64,000 bases of DNA from an uncultured Actinomycetes bacterium (GCA_900314645.1 OMWB01000001.1:124001-188000), one strand, 5' to 3'; counted from the first letter of the stretch, positions 17,272 through 25,649 are shown. Made by a program: numbers and translations. The notes: generated by a model from the letters alone, not told the origin.

Positions 17272-18012
17272 ATGAACACCATCGAGCTCATGGACGGGAG
17301 CGTCTCGTCCTTCTCTAAGACAGATCGTGCCATCTACGAGGCAATTCGTAAGTTTCCGGACATGTTCGCCACGGGTAGCGTGACCGAGATAGCCAATGGG
17401 GGAGGGTTCTCAAAGCCGGCGCTCACGCGGTTTGCCCAGCGTCTGGGCTTTGGTGGCTTCGTCGAGTTCCAGTACCAGTTTGCGCAAGACCTGGAGGAGC
17501 GCCGGCAGCGGTCGGACGCGCCGACAAACGCTGAGGTATATGGGGGAGTGCTTAAGCTGGTGGAGGAGCGACTTGATCCCGGGCAGCTGTCCTCCCTCAT
17601 CGATCGCATGCGCTCGAGCCGTCACGTCTACCTCATGGGCTACAACCTCTCGCGCATCCCTGCGGAAGAGCTCAACATCGCCCTGCAATTTGATCCAAGC
17701 ATCCAAGCATCGTATCCGCAGGTAGACGTCTCGCAACGCTTTACCTCGGATGACCTGCTCATCGTGTATTCCGCAGTAAGTGGCGACTCGTTTAAGGGGT
17801 TGATGCACGAGTTCAAAATCGGTCGCAACACGAAGCCCTATATGCTGCTTGTGACTACCAACTCCAAGCATCCGCTCAGGCACAGTTTTGACGAGATCAT
17901 TGCGTTACCGACGGCAAATGTGGCCACGTCTGATCGTACGGTGCTTGCGGATACGTTTGCGTTCTTGATGTTCAATGACGTGCTGGCAAGCCTGTTGCCG
18001 ACGGCTCGATAG
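17272..18012 (+). CDS. RpiR family regulator of the adjacent PTS operon
   Basis: A 246-residue RpiR-type regulator: winged helix at about 10-75 (the recognition region reads EIANGGGFSKPALTRFAQRL) and a SIS-like domain at about 105-235 (HVYLMGYNLSRI, DDLLIVYSAVSGDSFKG). It probably senses a sugar phosphate made by the EIIC-linked system downstream. ATG 17272 follows TTGGAG. The dyads TGAAACGTGTTTCA upstream of this gene and TGAAATAGATTTCA upstream of the EIIC gene share one pattern and are the likely binding sites, supporting a local regulon. Confidence 0.85.
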   Translation: MNTIELMDGSVSSFSKTDRAIYEAIRKFPDMFATGSVTEIANGGGFSKPALTRFAQRLGFGGFVEFQYQFAQDLEERRQRSDAPTNAEVYGGVLKLVEERLDPGQLSSLIDRMRSSRHVYLMGYNLSRIPAEELNIALQFDPSIQASYPQVDVSQRFTSDDLLIVYSAVSGDSFKGLMHEFKIGRNTKPYMLLVTTNSKHPLRHSFDEIIALPTANVATSDRTVLADTFAFLMFNDVLASLLPTAR

Positions 18013-18074
18013 GTGTCCGTGAGCGGCGGTGAAAGCCGCTGCGAACGGCATGCATCACAAATCAAACGAACTAA

Positions 18075-18127
18075 ATGAAACAAATTCAGAATTCTGTATT
18101 GAAATAGATTTCATTCTGTTTTATAGT
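18075..18127 (+). promoter_or_regulatory. promoter and operators of the PTS EIIC gene
   Basis: A well-formed promoter: TTGAAA (18099-18104), a 17-nt spacer, TATAGT (18122-18127). TGAAATAGATTTCA (18100-18113), a dyad with perfect 6-bp arms, overlaps the -35 box. A second imperfect copy, TGAAACAAATTCAG (18075-18088), and the palindrome CAGAATTCTG (18086-18095) lie upstream. The layout fits repression by the RpiR protein encoded just before. Confidence 0.75.
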
Positions 18128-18215
18128 GTTCCCAACAGACGGAAGCGCTCCCAGAACCGCGCGGACGCAAGGCCAGCAACCGCGCACCAACGCACTCCGA
18201 AGAAGGAAGGGAACC

Positions 18216-19481
18216 ATGGATCAGCTCATTGAGAAGCTCACCGCCATCTCAGGCAAGATTGCCCAGAACTGGGTTATTCACGTCATCATGAACGCCTTCA
18301 TGATGCTTCTGCCCATCACCATGCTCGGCTCGTTTGCTGCGCTGTTCAAGGGCATCGGCATTGAGTCCTACCAAGCACTCATCACCTCCACGGGCGCGGT
18401 CACCGTGCTCAACACCATCTACCAGTGGACGACTGGCATGATTGGTGCCTATTTGGCATTCCTGGTCGCTTACGCCTTCGCGCAGCACACCAAGTGCGCT
18501 CGTTCTGAGATGGCTGTCGGCCTCACCTCGCTGGCGTGCTTCCTCATCTGCACGCCCTACATCATTCCCGAGGAGCCCTTTGCACCGAGCACCCTGCCCA
18601 CCACCTGGCTGGGCTCCCAGGGCATGTTCAGCGCCATCATCATCTCCTTCGTCGTGGGTGGTATCTATCTTGCCTGCCAGAAGGGTCACGTCGAGATCAA
18701 GTTGCCCGAGCAGGTGCCGCCCTTCATCTCGGCCCAGTTCTCAAGCCTGATCCCCGCCGCAGCTTCCATGGTTCTCTTCGGCATCGTGTCCATGGTGTTT
18801 GCCGGCACCGAATTCGGCACCATTCATCAACTGGTCTACTCCATGATTGCTCTGCCGCTCCAGTCCGTGTCCTCCAACGTCTTCGGCTACTGGATTCTCA
18901 TGGTCTTCCTGTATGGCCTGTGGTTCCTGGGCATCCACGGCGGAATGACCGTCGGCCCCATCATCATGATGCTCTTCATGCAGCTTCAGATGGAGAACCT
19001 TGGTGCCTTCCAGGCAGGCACCCCCATGCCGCACCTCTGCTCTGGTGACGCCCTTACTTTCGGTACCGGCTCCATCCCCATGCTCGTTGCTGCGCTCATC
19101 TTCATGAAGTCCGAGCAGGGAAAGATCGTCAGCCGCATGGCTGTCCTGCCTGCGCTCTTTGGTGTGGACGAGCCCGCATACTTTGGTATGCCCATGATTC
19201 TGAACCCGGTTTTCTTCATCCCCTGGGTTCTCGGCGCTCCGACCATCTCGGTCTTCGGTACGCACGTTCTCAAGCTTATCGGTCTGCTGCCTTACGCTAA
19301 CGGCACTGGTGGTTCTGCAGCCAACCTGCCCTTCTTCGTCGGTAACCTCATGAGCTACGGTACGCCTGGCCTGATTTGGGGCTGCGTGATGTTCGCCATC
19401 ATCGTGCTCATGTACGTGCCCTTCGTGAAGGCTTACGACAAGCAGCTGCTTGCAAACGAGGCTGCCAACACGCAGGAGTAA
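18216..19481 (+). CDS. PTS EIIC permease, cellobiose/chitobiose family
   Basis: A 421-residue EIIC of the lactose/cellobiose/diacetylchitobiose superfamily with about ten hydrophobic segments. Family landmarks are the N-terminal EKLTAISGKIAQN, FLGIHGGMTVGPIIMM, the LFGVDEPAYFGMPMILNP substrate-site stretch and LMSYGTPGLIWGC. EIIC imports a disaccharide while EIIB donates phosphate; no EIIA or EIIB gene is in the window, so shared subunits must come from elsewhere. ATG 18216 follows GAAGGAAGGG. The next gene is a ChbG-type deacetylase, which suggests N-acetylated disaccharides such as chitobiose as cargo. It is transcribed from the strong promoter at 18099. Confidence 0.9.
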   Translation: MDQLIEKLTAISGKIAQNWVIHVIMNAFMMLLPITMLGSFAALFKGIGIESYQALITSTGAVTVLNTIYQWTTGMIGAYLAFLVAYAFAQHTKCARSEMAVGLTSLACFLICTPYIIPEEPFAPSTLPTTWLGSQGMFSAIIISFVVGGIYLACQKGHVEIKLPEQVPPFISAQFSSLIPAAASMVLFGIVSMVFAGTEFGTIHQLVYSMIALPLQSVSSNVFGYWILMVFLYGLWFLGIHGGMTVGPIIMMLFMQLQMENLGAFQAGTPMPHLCSGDALTFGTGSIPMLVAALIFMKSEQGKIVSRMAVLPALFGVDEPAYFGMPMILNPVFFIPWVLGAPTISVFGTHVLKLIGLLPYANGTGGSAANLPFFVGNLMSYGTPGLIWGCVMFAIIVLMYVPFVKAYDKQLLANEAANTQE

Positions 19482-19498
19482 CGCGCTTCCCCTTCCGC

Positions 19499-19524
19499 GC
19501 GGGGCCTTCGGGCCCCGCTTCCTT
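19499..19524 (+). terminator. hairpin between the EIIC and chbG-like genes
   Basis: An 8-bp GC stem, GCGGGGCC-TTCG-GGCCCCGC (19499-19518), with a stable UUCG tetraloop and a short TTCCTT tail. It sits inside the presumed operon, so it is either a partial terminator or an mRNA-stability hairpin that sets the EIIC/ChbG ratio. Confidence 0.6.
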
Positions 19525-19564
19525 ATCACGTCCGCGCCGGTTTGGCGCAGAAAGCGAGAACCTC

Positions 19565-20401
19565 ATGAAGATCTTGGTTCAGAGCGACGATTACGGCATC
19601 ACCCGCGCGGTCAGCCTCGGCTGCATCCATGGCATCAAGAACGGCGTTGTGCGCAACACCGGCATGTTCGCCAACATGCCGTGGATCGAGGAGTGTGTTG
19701 AGTGGATCAAGCCCTACCTGGGGCAGATCGCCTTCGGCATCGACCTCAATGCGTCGACCGGCCCCTCAATTCTCGGTCACGATAAGGTGCCCGCGCTCAC
19801 GCACGAGGATGGCACGTTCCTCGGCAGCCGAGAGAATCGCGCGCTGGACACCGATGAGAACGACCACGACCACCTCGCCGCCGTCGCCGACCAGCTTGAG
19901 GCCGAGTTCCGCGCGCAGATTGAGCGCTACATCGAGCTCGTGGGCCACAAACCCGACTACATCCACAACCACGCCTACGGCACCCTCACTACCGACCGCA
20001 TCACGCGTGAGCTGGCTGTTGAATATGGCGTGATGTGTTCCGTGGGGTTCCAGGACCGACCCGAGGTTGCGCCTGCGGGCATGGGCTGGTATCAGTGGGG
20101 TGGCCCGGAGGAGCAGCTCAAGGAGGACCCGCTGGCCTACATCACGACCGACAAGAGCGGCCTTCTGTCCAGCGGCAAGGAGTGGGGCTACATCGTCAGC
20201 CACTGCGGCTACGCCGACGCTGACCTCTTCCGTCTCACGAGCTTCACCACCTGCCGTCCGATGGACCTCGACTGCATGACGAGCCCCGAGCTGCGCGCGT
20301 GGTTTGACGAGCACGGCATCGAGCTCGCCAGCTTCAACGACCTGCCGCGCGAGTGGGCGGCCGAGCAGTCCACTGAGCCGCATCCCATGATGGTGATGTA
20401 A
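19565..20401 (+). CDS. ChbG/HpnK (YdjC) family carbohydrate deacetylase
   Basis: A 278-residue YdjC-fold deacetylase. Metal-binding motifs are VQSDDYGITRA at the N-terminus and YIHNHAYGTLTTDR near residue 140; the SHCGYADADLFR segment near 222 supplies another His. ChbG removes an acetyl group from the monophosphorylated form of diacetylchitobiose so that the phospho-glycosidase can act. ATG 19565 follows AGAAAGCGAGAA. Its place directly after a PTS EIIC strengthens the chitobiose reading, though the true substrate is untested. A 31-bp palindrome begins 4 nt after the stop. Confidence 0.87.
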   Translation: MKILVQSDDYGITRAVSLGCIHGIKNGVVRNTGMFANMPWIEECVEWIKPYLGQIAFGIDLNASTGPSILGHDKVPALTHEDGTFLGSRENRALDTDENDHDHLAAVADQLEAEFRAQIERYIELVGHKPDYIHNHAYGTLTTDRITRELAVEYGVMCSVGFQDRPEVAPAGMGWYQWGGPEEQLKEDPLAYITTDKSGLLSSGKEWGYIVSHCGYADADLFRLTSFTTCRPMDLDCMTSPELRAWFDEHGIELASFNDLPREWAAEQSTEPHPMMVM

Positions 20402-20404
20402 ACT

Positions 20405-20469
20405 CGGACGATCAGGACGGAGGCTTCTGTCCGCCTGCGGCGGACAGAAGCCTCCGTCCTGATCGTCCG
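20405..20469. repeat. CGGAC-family palindrome after the chbG-like gene
   Basis: Perfect 31-bp arms 20405-20435 and 20439-20469 with a 3-nt loop (TGC). The arm begins CGGACGATCAGGACGGAGG, identical over 31 bases to the inner part of the IS30-split palindrome at 12758 and close to the one at 23976. No T-tract follows. Confidence 0.95.
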
Positions 20470-20532
20470 GCACAAGTCCCTTGCTAAACTCGATACAACG
20501 TTGGGCGCAGCAGGGGAGGGGACGATTCACAG

Positions 20533-21228
20533 ATGATCACCGACGAAATCAGAGAAGAGCTCTTCCGCCTTCAGGACACTGCGTACCGGGACTTCCAAAG
20601 CAAGATCATGCCGACGGTTGACGCCAAGACAGCCATCGGTGTGCGTACGCCAGAGCTCCGCAGGCTGGCGAAGCAGTTGGCCAAACGTGAAGATGTCGGC
20701 CTCTTTTTGGACAACCTTCCGCACGACTACTTCGACGAGAACCAGCTCCATGCCTTTATCGTCTCAGAGCTGCGCAACTACGATACCTGTCTGCAGAAGG
20801 TCGACCAATTCCTTCCGTACGTGGACAACTGGGCAACCTGCGATCAAATGTCACCCAAGGTGTTCAAGAAACACCGCGCCGAGCTGCTTGGCCCCATCAG
20901 TCGTTGGATTACCAGCGACGCAACGTATACGGTGCGCTTTGGGGTCGGCATGCTGATGGAGCACTACTTGGATGACGATTTTGACCCTGCCTACCTGGAC
21001 ATGGTTGCCGCAGTCAAGTCCGAGGAATACTACGTGCGGATGATGGTGGCGTGGTATTTTGCCACGGCGCTGGCAAAGCAATACAACGTGACCATCCCGT
21101 ACCTCGAGGAGCGCCGTCTTGAGCCGTGGACGCATAACAAGGCGATCCAAAAGGCCATCGAGAGCCGTCGCATCAGCCCCGAGCAGAAGGACTACTTGCG
21201 CGGACTGAAGGTGAAAGGCGCCAAATAG
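20533..21228 (+). CDS. DNA alkylation repair protein (AlkD-like HEAT repeats)
   Basis: A 231-residue alpha-helical HEAT-like protein of the AlkC/AlkD DNA glycosylase superfamily, which removes alkylated bases. Typical stretches are GVRTPELRRLAKQLAK near residue 36, NWATCDQMSPKVF near 99 (the Asp after the Trp/Cys pair is the usual active-site region) and YYVRMMVAWYFATAL near 165. ATG 20533 follows GGGGAGGGGACG. It is probably monocistronic: a palindrome lies upstream and a half-palindrome abuts the stop codon. Confidence 0.87.
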   Translation: MITDEIREELFRLQDTAYRDFQSKIMPTVDAKTAIGVRTPELRRLAKQLAKREDVGLFLDNLPHDYFDENQLHAFIVSELRNYDTCLQKVDQFLPYVDNWATCDQMSPKVFKKHRAELLGPISRWITSDATYTVRFGVGMLMEHYLDDDFDPAYLDMVAAVKSEEYYVRMMVAWYFATALAKQYNVTIPYLEERRLEPWTHNKAIQKAIESRRISPEQKDYLRGLKVKGAK

Positions 21229-21259
21229 CCGGACAGGAGCCTCCGTCCTGGTTGTCCGG
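21229..21259. repeat. solo half of a CGGAC-family palindrome
   Basis: This 31-nt stretch matches one arm of the 23976 palindrome (CCGGACAGAAGCCTCCGTCC...) with a single A-to-G change, but the opposite arm is missing. It starts at the base after the TAG stop of the AlkD-like gene. Its ends (CCGGACA and TGTCCGG) can still form a 7-bp stem. It looks like a deletion derivative. Confidence 0.85.
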
Positions 21260-21383
21260 TTGTCCTACCTGCGCGTTTCATATTCTGAGACAAGGGTGTC
21301 CGTAATGGGACATGTCAATACCTTTCTCGGCCGTACGCTGTGTACAGCACGTAAGTACACGCACGGCGAAGGAAGGAAAGACC

Positions 21384-21725
21384 ATGCCCGATACTCAAGA
21401 CAATGCCTTTATGCGGTTCCTCAACGAGAAGCTCGTACCCTTCTCGACGAAGGTGGCCCAGAACAAGTACATCCAAGCCATCGGTGGCGGCTCCATGAGC
21501 CTCATGGCTATCATCCCCGGCTTCTTTGTCGCCTTGGTCTTTGGCGCGCTGCGCTTCGCCTTTAGCTTCACGTCCTATGGCAACATGATCGACTGTGTCT
21601 ACACGCTGCTCCAGACGCCTCTTGCTGGCATCACTGGTAGCCTGCCTGGCTTCATCATCCTCATCATCGTTGCTCAGGCTCTTAAGGAGGAGCAGAACAC
21701 CGAGTCGGCCGAGCTCGCCGCGTAG
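21384..21725 (+). CDS. mini PTS EIIC: N-terminal module of a cellobiose-type EIIC
   Basis: A 113-residue membrane protein that aligns with the first ~95 residues of the EIIC at 18216: both have an EKL...(S/T)K(I/V)AQN start and the same pattern of hydrophobic segments, ending here at LIIVAQALKEEQN. Two or three transmembrane helices are present; the substrate-binding half of EIIC is absent. A good GGAAGGAAAG ribosome site precedes ATG 21384, the frame is open and the C-terminus (ESAELAA) is tidy, so it may be a functional small protein rather than debris. No EIIC remnants are seen in the 97 nt downstream. Function unknown; a truncated remnant is the alternative. Confidence 0.65.
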   Translation: MPDTQDNAFMRFLNEKLVPFSTKVAQNKYIQAIGGGSMSLMAIIPGFFVALVFGALRFAFSFTSYGNMIDCVYTLLQTPLAGITGSLPGFIILIIVAQALKEEQNTESAELAA

Positions 21726-21822
21726 CCCTTTCTTTCCGGCGCTAGGGGGCAAGCCCCCGGCGCTCCTTTCACACGAAGCACGTCCTATCAAAAGAAGTCC
21801 AACTCAGAAAAGGAGCTTTACC

Positions 21823-23019
21823 ATGCATATTGCGTTTGTATCTCTAGGTGCGTTTGGCCACGTTAACCCTACCCTGCAGCTTGCGAGCGAGCTGGTGGCG
21901 CGTGGCGAGCGCGTTACGTACTTCTGTCCTGAGGACTTCCGCAAGGTGATTGAGCCCACGGGCGCCACGTTCGTGGCTGTTCCTTCCTGGATGGCCGATA
22001 ACGATCCCCAGAAGCAGGAGAAGAAGGACGACGGTGCCGATGACAACGTTGCCGCTGTCGTGCCGTTCCTGTTCCTGAACGAGGCAGGCGCCTACATTGA
22101 CACCGTGCTCGATACGCTGCGCAACGACGTGCCTGACGCGATCGTCCACGACTTCGCTGGCATCGCGGGCACCATTGCTGCCGACGCCCTCCATGTTCCC
22201 AACGTCATGCTCTACACGAGCTACCCCTCCAACGAGCACTACTCGGTGGCTGAGGGCTTCTCGTCCGTGCCGGCAGACCATCCGCTGCGCCTTGCGGCTG
22301 ATGGTATCGCCGAGGGTTTTGTGGCCAAGTATGGTTGCCGAAAGATGACGGTGAAGGAGATCTTTGACGGCCGCGGTGACCTCAACCTCGTCATGATGCA
22401 GAAGCGCCTCGTACCCTTCGCTGAGACCTACGACGACAGCTTCGTCTTCACGGGCGTGCAGATGGGCAAGCGTTCGACCTTCGGCAGCTGGGCCGCGCCG
22501 GACAACGGCCGCCCGCTTGTGTATTCGTCGCTGGGTACCGCGTTCAACAACTGGCCCGAGTACTACCCGATCCTCTTTGACGCGGTGCGTGACCTGGACG
22601 TCAACGTGTTTGCTGCCACTGGCATGATCGACCCCGCCTCGCTTGAGAATGTTCCCGCCAACGTTGAGCTGGGTCAGATGGTCCCGCAGCTTGACATCCT
22701 CTCGCAGGCCAGCGTCTTTATCACTCATTCTGGCATGGGCGGCACGGGAGAGGCCATCTACTACGGCGTGCCCATGGTGTGCATTCCGCAGATGGAAGAG
22801 CAGGCCATCACCGCGCGTCAGGTGGAGGAGAAGGGCCTCGGGCTTGCGTTCCTGGATAAGGACGCGATCACAAGCGAAACGCTGCATGATGCCATCGTGC
22901 GCCTGCTGAAGGAACCGTCCTTCCGCGACACGGCTGCCGACTTCAGTGAGGACATGAAGTCTCTTGGTGGGGCAAAGGCCTCCGCGGACGCGCTCGTACG
23001 CTTCGTCGAGTCCAGGTAG
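21823..23019 (+). CDS. MGT-type (GT1 family) glycosyltransferase
   Basis: A 398-residue GT-B glycosyltransferase resembling macrolide/UDP-glycosyltransferases. The N-terminal acceptor domain opens MHIAFVSLGAFGHVNPTLQL; the C-terminal nucleotide-sugar site shows VYSSLGTAFNN, LGQMVPQLDILSQASVFITH and SGMGGTGEAIYYGVPMVCIP, with PQMEEQ equivalent to the DQ/EQ end of the PSPG motif. It would transfer a sugar from an activated donor to a small molecule. ATG 21823 follows AAAAGGAG. Its place between a mini-EIIC and an RpiR gene is odd and suggests a sugar-conjugate pathway, which is inference. A terminator closes the unit. Confidence 0.87.
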   Translation: MHIAFVSLGAFGHVNPTLQLASELVARGERVTYFCPEDFRKVIEPTGATFVAVPSWMADNDPQKQEKKDDGADDNVAAVVPFLFLNEAGAYIDTVLDTLRNDVPDAIVHDFAGIAGTIAADALHVPNVMLYTSYPSNEHYSVAEGFSSVPADHPLRLAADGIAEGFVAKYGCRKMTVKEIFDGRGDLNLVMMQKRLVPFAETYDDSFVFTGVQMGKRSTFGSWAAPDNGRPLVYSSLGTAFNNWPEYYPILFDAVRDLDVNVFAATGMIDPASLENVPANVELGQMVPQLDILSQASVFITHSGMGGTGEAIYYGVPMVCIPQMEEQAITARQVEEKGLGLAFLDKDAITSETLHDAIVRLLKEPSFRDTAADFSEDMKSLGGAKASADALVRFVESR

Positions 23020-23025
23020 CGTTTT

Positions 23026-23073
23026 GCCTTCCCGCTCAGGCCTAAGCTGCTTGGGCGGGAAGGCGCCCTTTTG
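23026..23073 (+). terminator. intrinsic terminator after the glycosyltransferase
   Basis: GCCTTCCCGCTCAGGC (23026-23041) pairs with GCTTGGGCGGGAAGGC (23049-23064), with two wobble pairs, followed by GCCCTTTTG. Confidence 0.8.
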
Positions 23074-23137
23074 CGAAGAGGGCTACCATAGCGGTAACAA
23101 TGGAGTGGTTGCCAGGGGAAAGGAAGGGGTACGCAAG

Positions 23138-23974
23138 ATGGGTGATGGTCCGGATAAGGCGATGGGCTCTCTTGCCGACCTGCTTTTGGACTACGTGGGG
23201 TCTACACGTGTGCATGATGCCAACTATGAAATTGCCCAAGGACTTCTGCGCAATTACACGCAGCTCGCGAGCATGTCTCTGAGGCAGATGGCCGATGCGT
23301 GCTATGTCTCGAAAGCCTCCTTCTCCCGCTTCTGCCGCTACTTGGGGTTTACGGACTTCTCGGAGTTCAAGGGCGCTGTGGATGGAGCGAAATATCGCGT
23401 GACCGATGACTTTAGCCGCAGTTTCTACAAAGAGCTGATGAGCGACCGAGACACCGCGCTTAGGGCACACCGAACGAGGGTCATCGACGTACTAAATGCA
23501 ACACTGCGCGATGATGATCTCGAGGTCATCGATGAGGTGATGGAGGAACTTGAGTCGGCAAGGCGCATTGCGTTCTTCTCGCATCACTTCCTCTGGCACA
23601 TTGGCCGCTACTTCCAAGGCAAAATGCTGCCATTGGGCAGGTACGTTGAGCTCTACCAGTCGTACGCGCATCAGGAGGAGTTGGCATCCCAGCTTGGGAG
23701 AGATGACCTCGTGTTCATTTGCACGCTCAATGGAAGCTACTTCCCTAACTATCGGGACATTGCGGAGGAGATCTTCCAAAGCGGTGCAAAGGTGGTGGTC
23801 CTTACGCAGAACCGTAATGTGTGGTTCCTGAATCGGGCTGATTACGTTCTGCTTTGTGGGACGTCAAACGAGAACGACGTGGGCAAGTACGCGGCGCTAT
23901 TGACGATAGATCAGTTGGCCTTGTCGTACATGCGCCATATGCAAGTGGGAGAAGATCCCATCGAGAAAGGTTAG
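23138..23974 (+). CDS. RpiR/MurR family regulator upstream of a GH1 gene
   Basis: A 278-residue RpiR regulator with the N-terminal helix-turn-helix at about 25-85 (MADACYVSKASFSRFCRYLG) and a SIS domain at about 125-265 (RRIAFFSHHFLWHIG, RDDLVFICTLNGSYFPNYRD, VVVLTQN). It probably controls the following 6-phospho-beta-glucosidase and perhaps the mini-EIIC/glycosyltransferase unit. ATG 23138 is preceded by GAAAGGAAGGGG; the frame start at 22964 runs back into the glycosyltransferase gene and its terminator. A perfect 60-bp palindrome separates it from the GH1 gene. Confidence 0.85.
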   Translation: MGDGPDKAMGSLADLLLDYVGSTRVHDANYEIAQGLLRNYTQLASMSLRQMADACYVSKASFSRFCRYLGFTDFSEFKGAVDGAKYRVTDDFSRSFYKELMSDRDTALRAHRTRVIDVLNATLRDDDLEVIDEVMEELESARRIAFFSHHFLWHIGRYFQGKMLPLGRYVELYQSYAHQEELASQLGRDDLVFICTLNGSYFPNYRDIAEEIFQSGAKVVVLTQNRNVWFLNRADYVLLCGTSNENDVGKYAALLTIDQLALSYMRHMQVGEDPIEKG

Positions 23975-23975
23975 C

Positions 23976-24035
23976 CGGACAACCAGGACGGAGGCTTCTG
24001 TCCGGCCGGACAGAAGCCTCCGTCCTGGTTGTCCG
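23976..24035. repeat. perfect 60-bp palindrome between RpiR and GH1 genes
   Basis: Arms 23976-24005 and 24006-24035 are exactly complementary with no loop. The arm begins CGGACAACCAGGACGGAGG. It differs from the 20405 arm only at the outer positions (CAACC for CGATC) and these changes are matched on both arms. It begins 2 nt after the regulator's stop and ends 18 nt before the GH1 start. Confidence 0.95.
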
Positions 24036-24053
24036 AATGAAAGGGGTTATACC

Positions 24054-25526
24054 ATGGCATTTCCTGAAGGATTCCTGTGGGGCGGCGCGGTTTCGGCCGG
24101 GCAGTATGAGGGCGGTTGGAACGAGGACGGCCGCGGACCCTGCCGCATGGACTACACCACCGGCGGCACGCGCACGAGCCCGCGTTTTGTGACGTATGTC
24201 GACGCTGAGGGTAAGCCGGTCAAGGCCGGGCGTGAGGCTCCGCTCCCAGCTGGTGCCCGTTGGGCATCCCTCGACGACTGCTACTACCCCAACCAGGTGG
24301 CCGTGGACGGCTACCACCGCTGGCGCGAGGACGTGGACCTCTTCGCTGAGATGGGCTTCAAGGTCTTCCGCATGTCCATCGGCTGGAGCCGCCTGTTCCC
24401 GACGGGGACTGAGGCCGAGCCCAACCGTGCGGGTGTCGAGTTCTACCGCGAGATGTTCACCTACATGCGTGAGAAGGGCATCGAGCCGCTGGTCACGCTG
24501 ATGCACTTCGACACGCCGCTGGGCCTTGACGAGGCCTGTGGTGGCTGGGGGAACCGCGAGCTCATCGACCACTTCGTGCGCTTCGTGACCACGTGCTTCC
24601 TGGAGTACAAGGGTCTCGTGCACTACTGGCTGACCATCAACGAGATCAACAACGCGCTGAGCCTCATCGACTTCCTCGGTAACGCAAGCGACGAGGGCTA
24701 TCAGGCCACCTATCAGCTACTGCACCACCAATTCTTGGCCTCCGCCAAGGCCGTGCAGATTGGCCATGCCATCGACGCTGACAACAAGGTTGGCTGCATG
24801 ATCGCGAGCGCTGCAACCTACCCGCACACCTGTGATCCGGCCGACATCCTCGCAGCCGAGCACAAGCGCCAGGAGAACGCTTACTACTGCGGTGACGTGC
24901 AGGTCTTTGGCGCGTATCCCACCTATGCTAAGCGCCTGTGGGACGCGCACGACGTGCACATCAAGATGGAGGAGACGGACCTCGACGTGCTCGCCGAGGG
25001 CGTGGTCGACTTCTACACCTTCAGCTACTACAACTCCAACGTGGTGACCACGCACGAGGTCACCGACACCGTGGGCGGCAACTTCCAGGTGGGCGCGCGC
25101 AACGAGTACCTGACCTACTCCGACTGGGGCTGGGCTATGGATCCGATGGGCCTGCAGTGGCAGCTCGAGGTGCTGTACGACCGTTACCAGATACCGCTGA
25201 TGGTGGTGGAGAACGGCCTCGGGGCCTTCGACGAGGTGGTCGAGGAGGCAGGCGAGAAGCGTGTCCACGATCCGTACCGCATCGACTACCTGCGCCAGCA
25301 CGTGCGTGCGATGGAGACCGCGATCGCCAACGGCGTTGACCTCTGGGGCTACACGCCCTGGGGCTGCGTTGACCTCGTGAGCATGGGCACCGGTGAGATG
25401 CGCAAGCGCTACGGTTTCGTCTACGTCGACATGGACGATGAGGGCAAAGGCACGCTCGACCGCTGCCGCAAGGACAGCTTCTGGTGGTACCAGCGCTGCA
25501 TCGCGAGCAACGGAGCTGAACTGTAA
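24054..25526 (+). CDS. GH1 6-phospho-beta-glucosidase
   Basis: A 490-residue GH1 enzyme. The acid/base Glu lies in the HYWLTINEINNAL stretch (near residue 202) and the nucleophile Glu in MVVENGLGAFD (near 386); FRMSIGWSRLFPTG and GWGNRELIDHFVRF are also family motifs. Phospho-specific GH1 enzymes carry a phosphate-binding Ser/Lys/Tyr set after the second Glu; here LVSMGTGEMRKRYGFVYVD (near 442-461) has the expected Ser, Lys and Tyr, so it should act on 6-phospho-beta-glucosides delivered by a PTS. ATG 24054 follows GAAAGGGG. A terminator lies 21 nt after the stop. Confidence 0.92.
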   Translation: MAFPEGFLWGGAVSAGQYEGGWNEDGRGPCRMDYTTGGTRTSPRFVTYVDAEGKPVKAGREAPLPAGARWASLDDCYYPNQVAVDGYHRWREDVDLFAEMGFKVFRMSIGWSRLFPTGTEAEPNRAGVEFYREMFTYMREKGIEPLVTLMHFDTPLGLDEACGGWGNRELIDHFVRFVTTCFLEYKGLVHYWLTINEINNALSLIDFLGNASDEGYQATYQLLHHQFLASAKAVQIGHAIDADNKVGCMIASAATYPHTCDPADILAAEHKRQENAYYCGDVQVFGAYPTYAKRLWDAHDVHIKMEETDLDVLAEGVVDFYTFSYYNSNVVTTHEVTDTVGGNFQVGARNEYLTYSDWGWAMDPMGLQWQLEVLYDRYQIPLMVVENGLGAFDEVVEEAGEKRVHDPYRIDYLRQHVRAMETAIANGVDLWGYTPWGCVDLVSMGTGEMRKRYGFVYVDMDDEGKGTLDRCRKDSFWWYQRCIASNGAEL

Positions 25527-25547
25527 CGCACATCTCATGCGATGGCT

Positions 25548-25588
25548 AGGCCGCCTACCCGGGCATCGACGGGCGGGCGGCCTTTTTT
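25548..25588 (+). terminator. intrinsic terminator after the GH1 gene
   Basis: AGGCCGCC (25548-25555) pairs with GGCGGCCT (25576-25583); the stem can extend inward. It is followed by a run of six T (25583-25588). Confidence 0.85.
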
Positions 25589-25649
25589 CGGGCTGTGGTG
25601 CCAGCTGACGTAGAATAGGAATTCTCGCAACTTTGGCACGGGGAGTACT

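Noticed and set aside
12758..24035. CRISPR array as explanation of the repeated palindromes
   Set aside because: Copies lie kilobases apart between genes, with no regular spacers and no cas genes.
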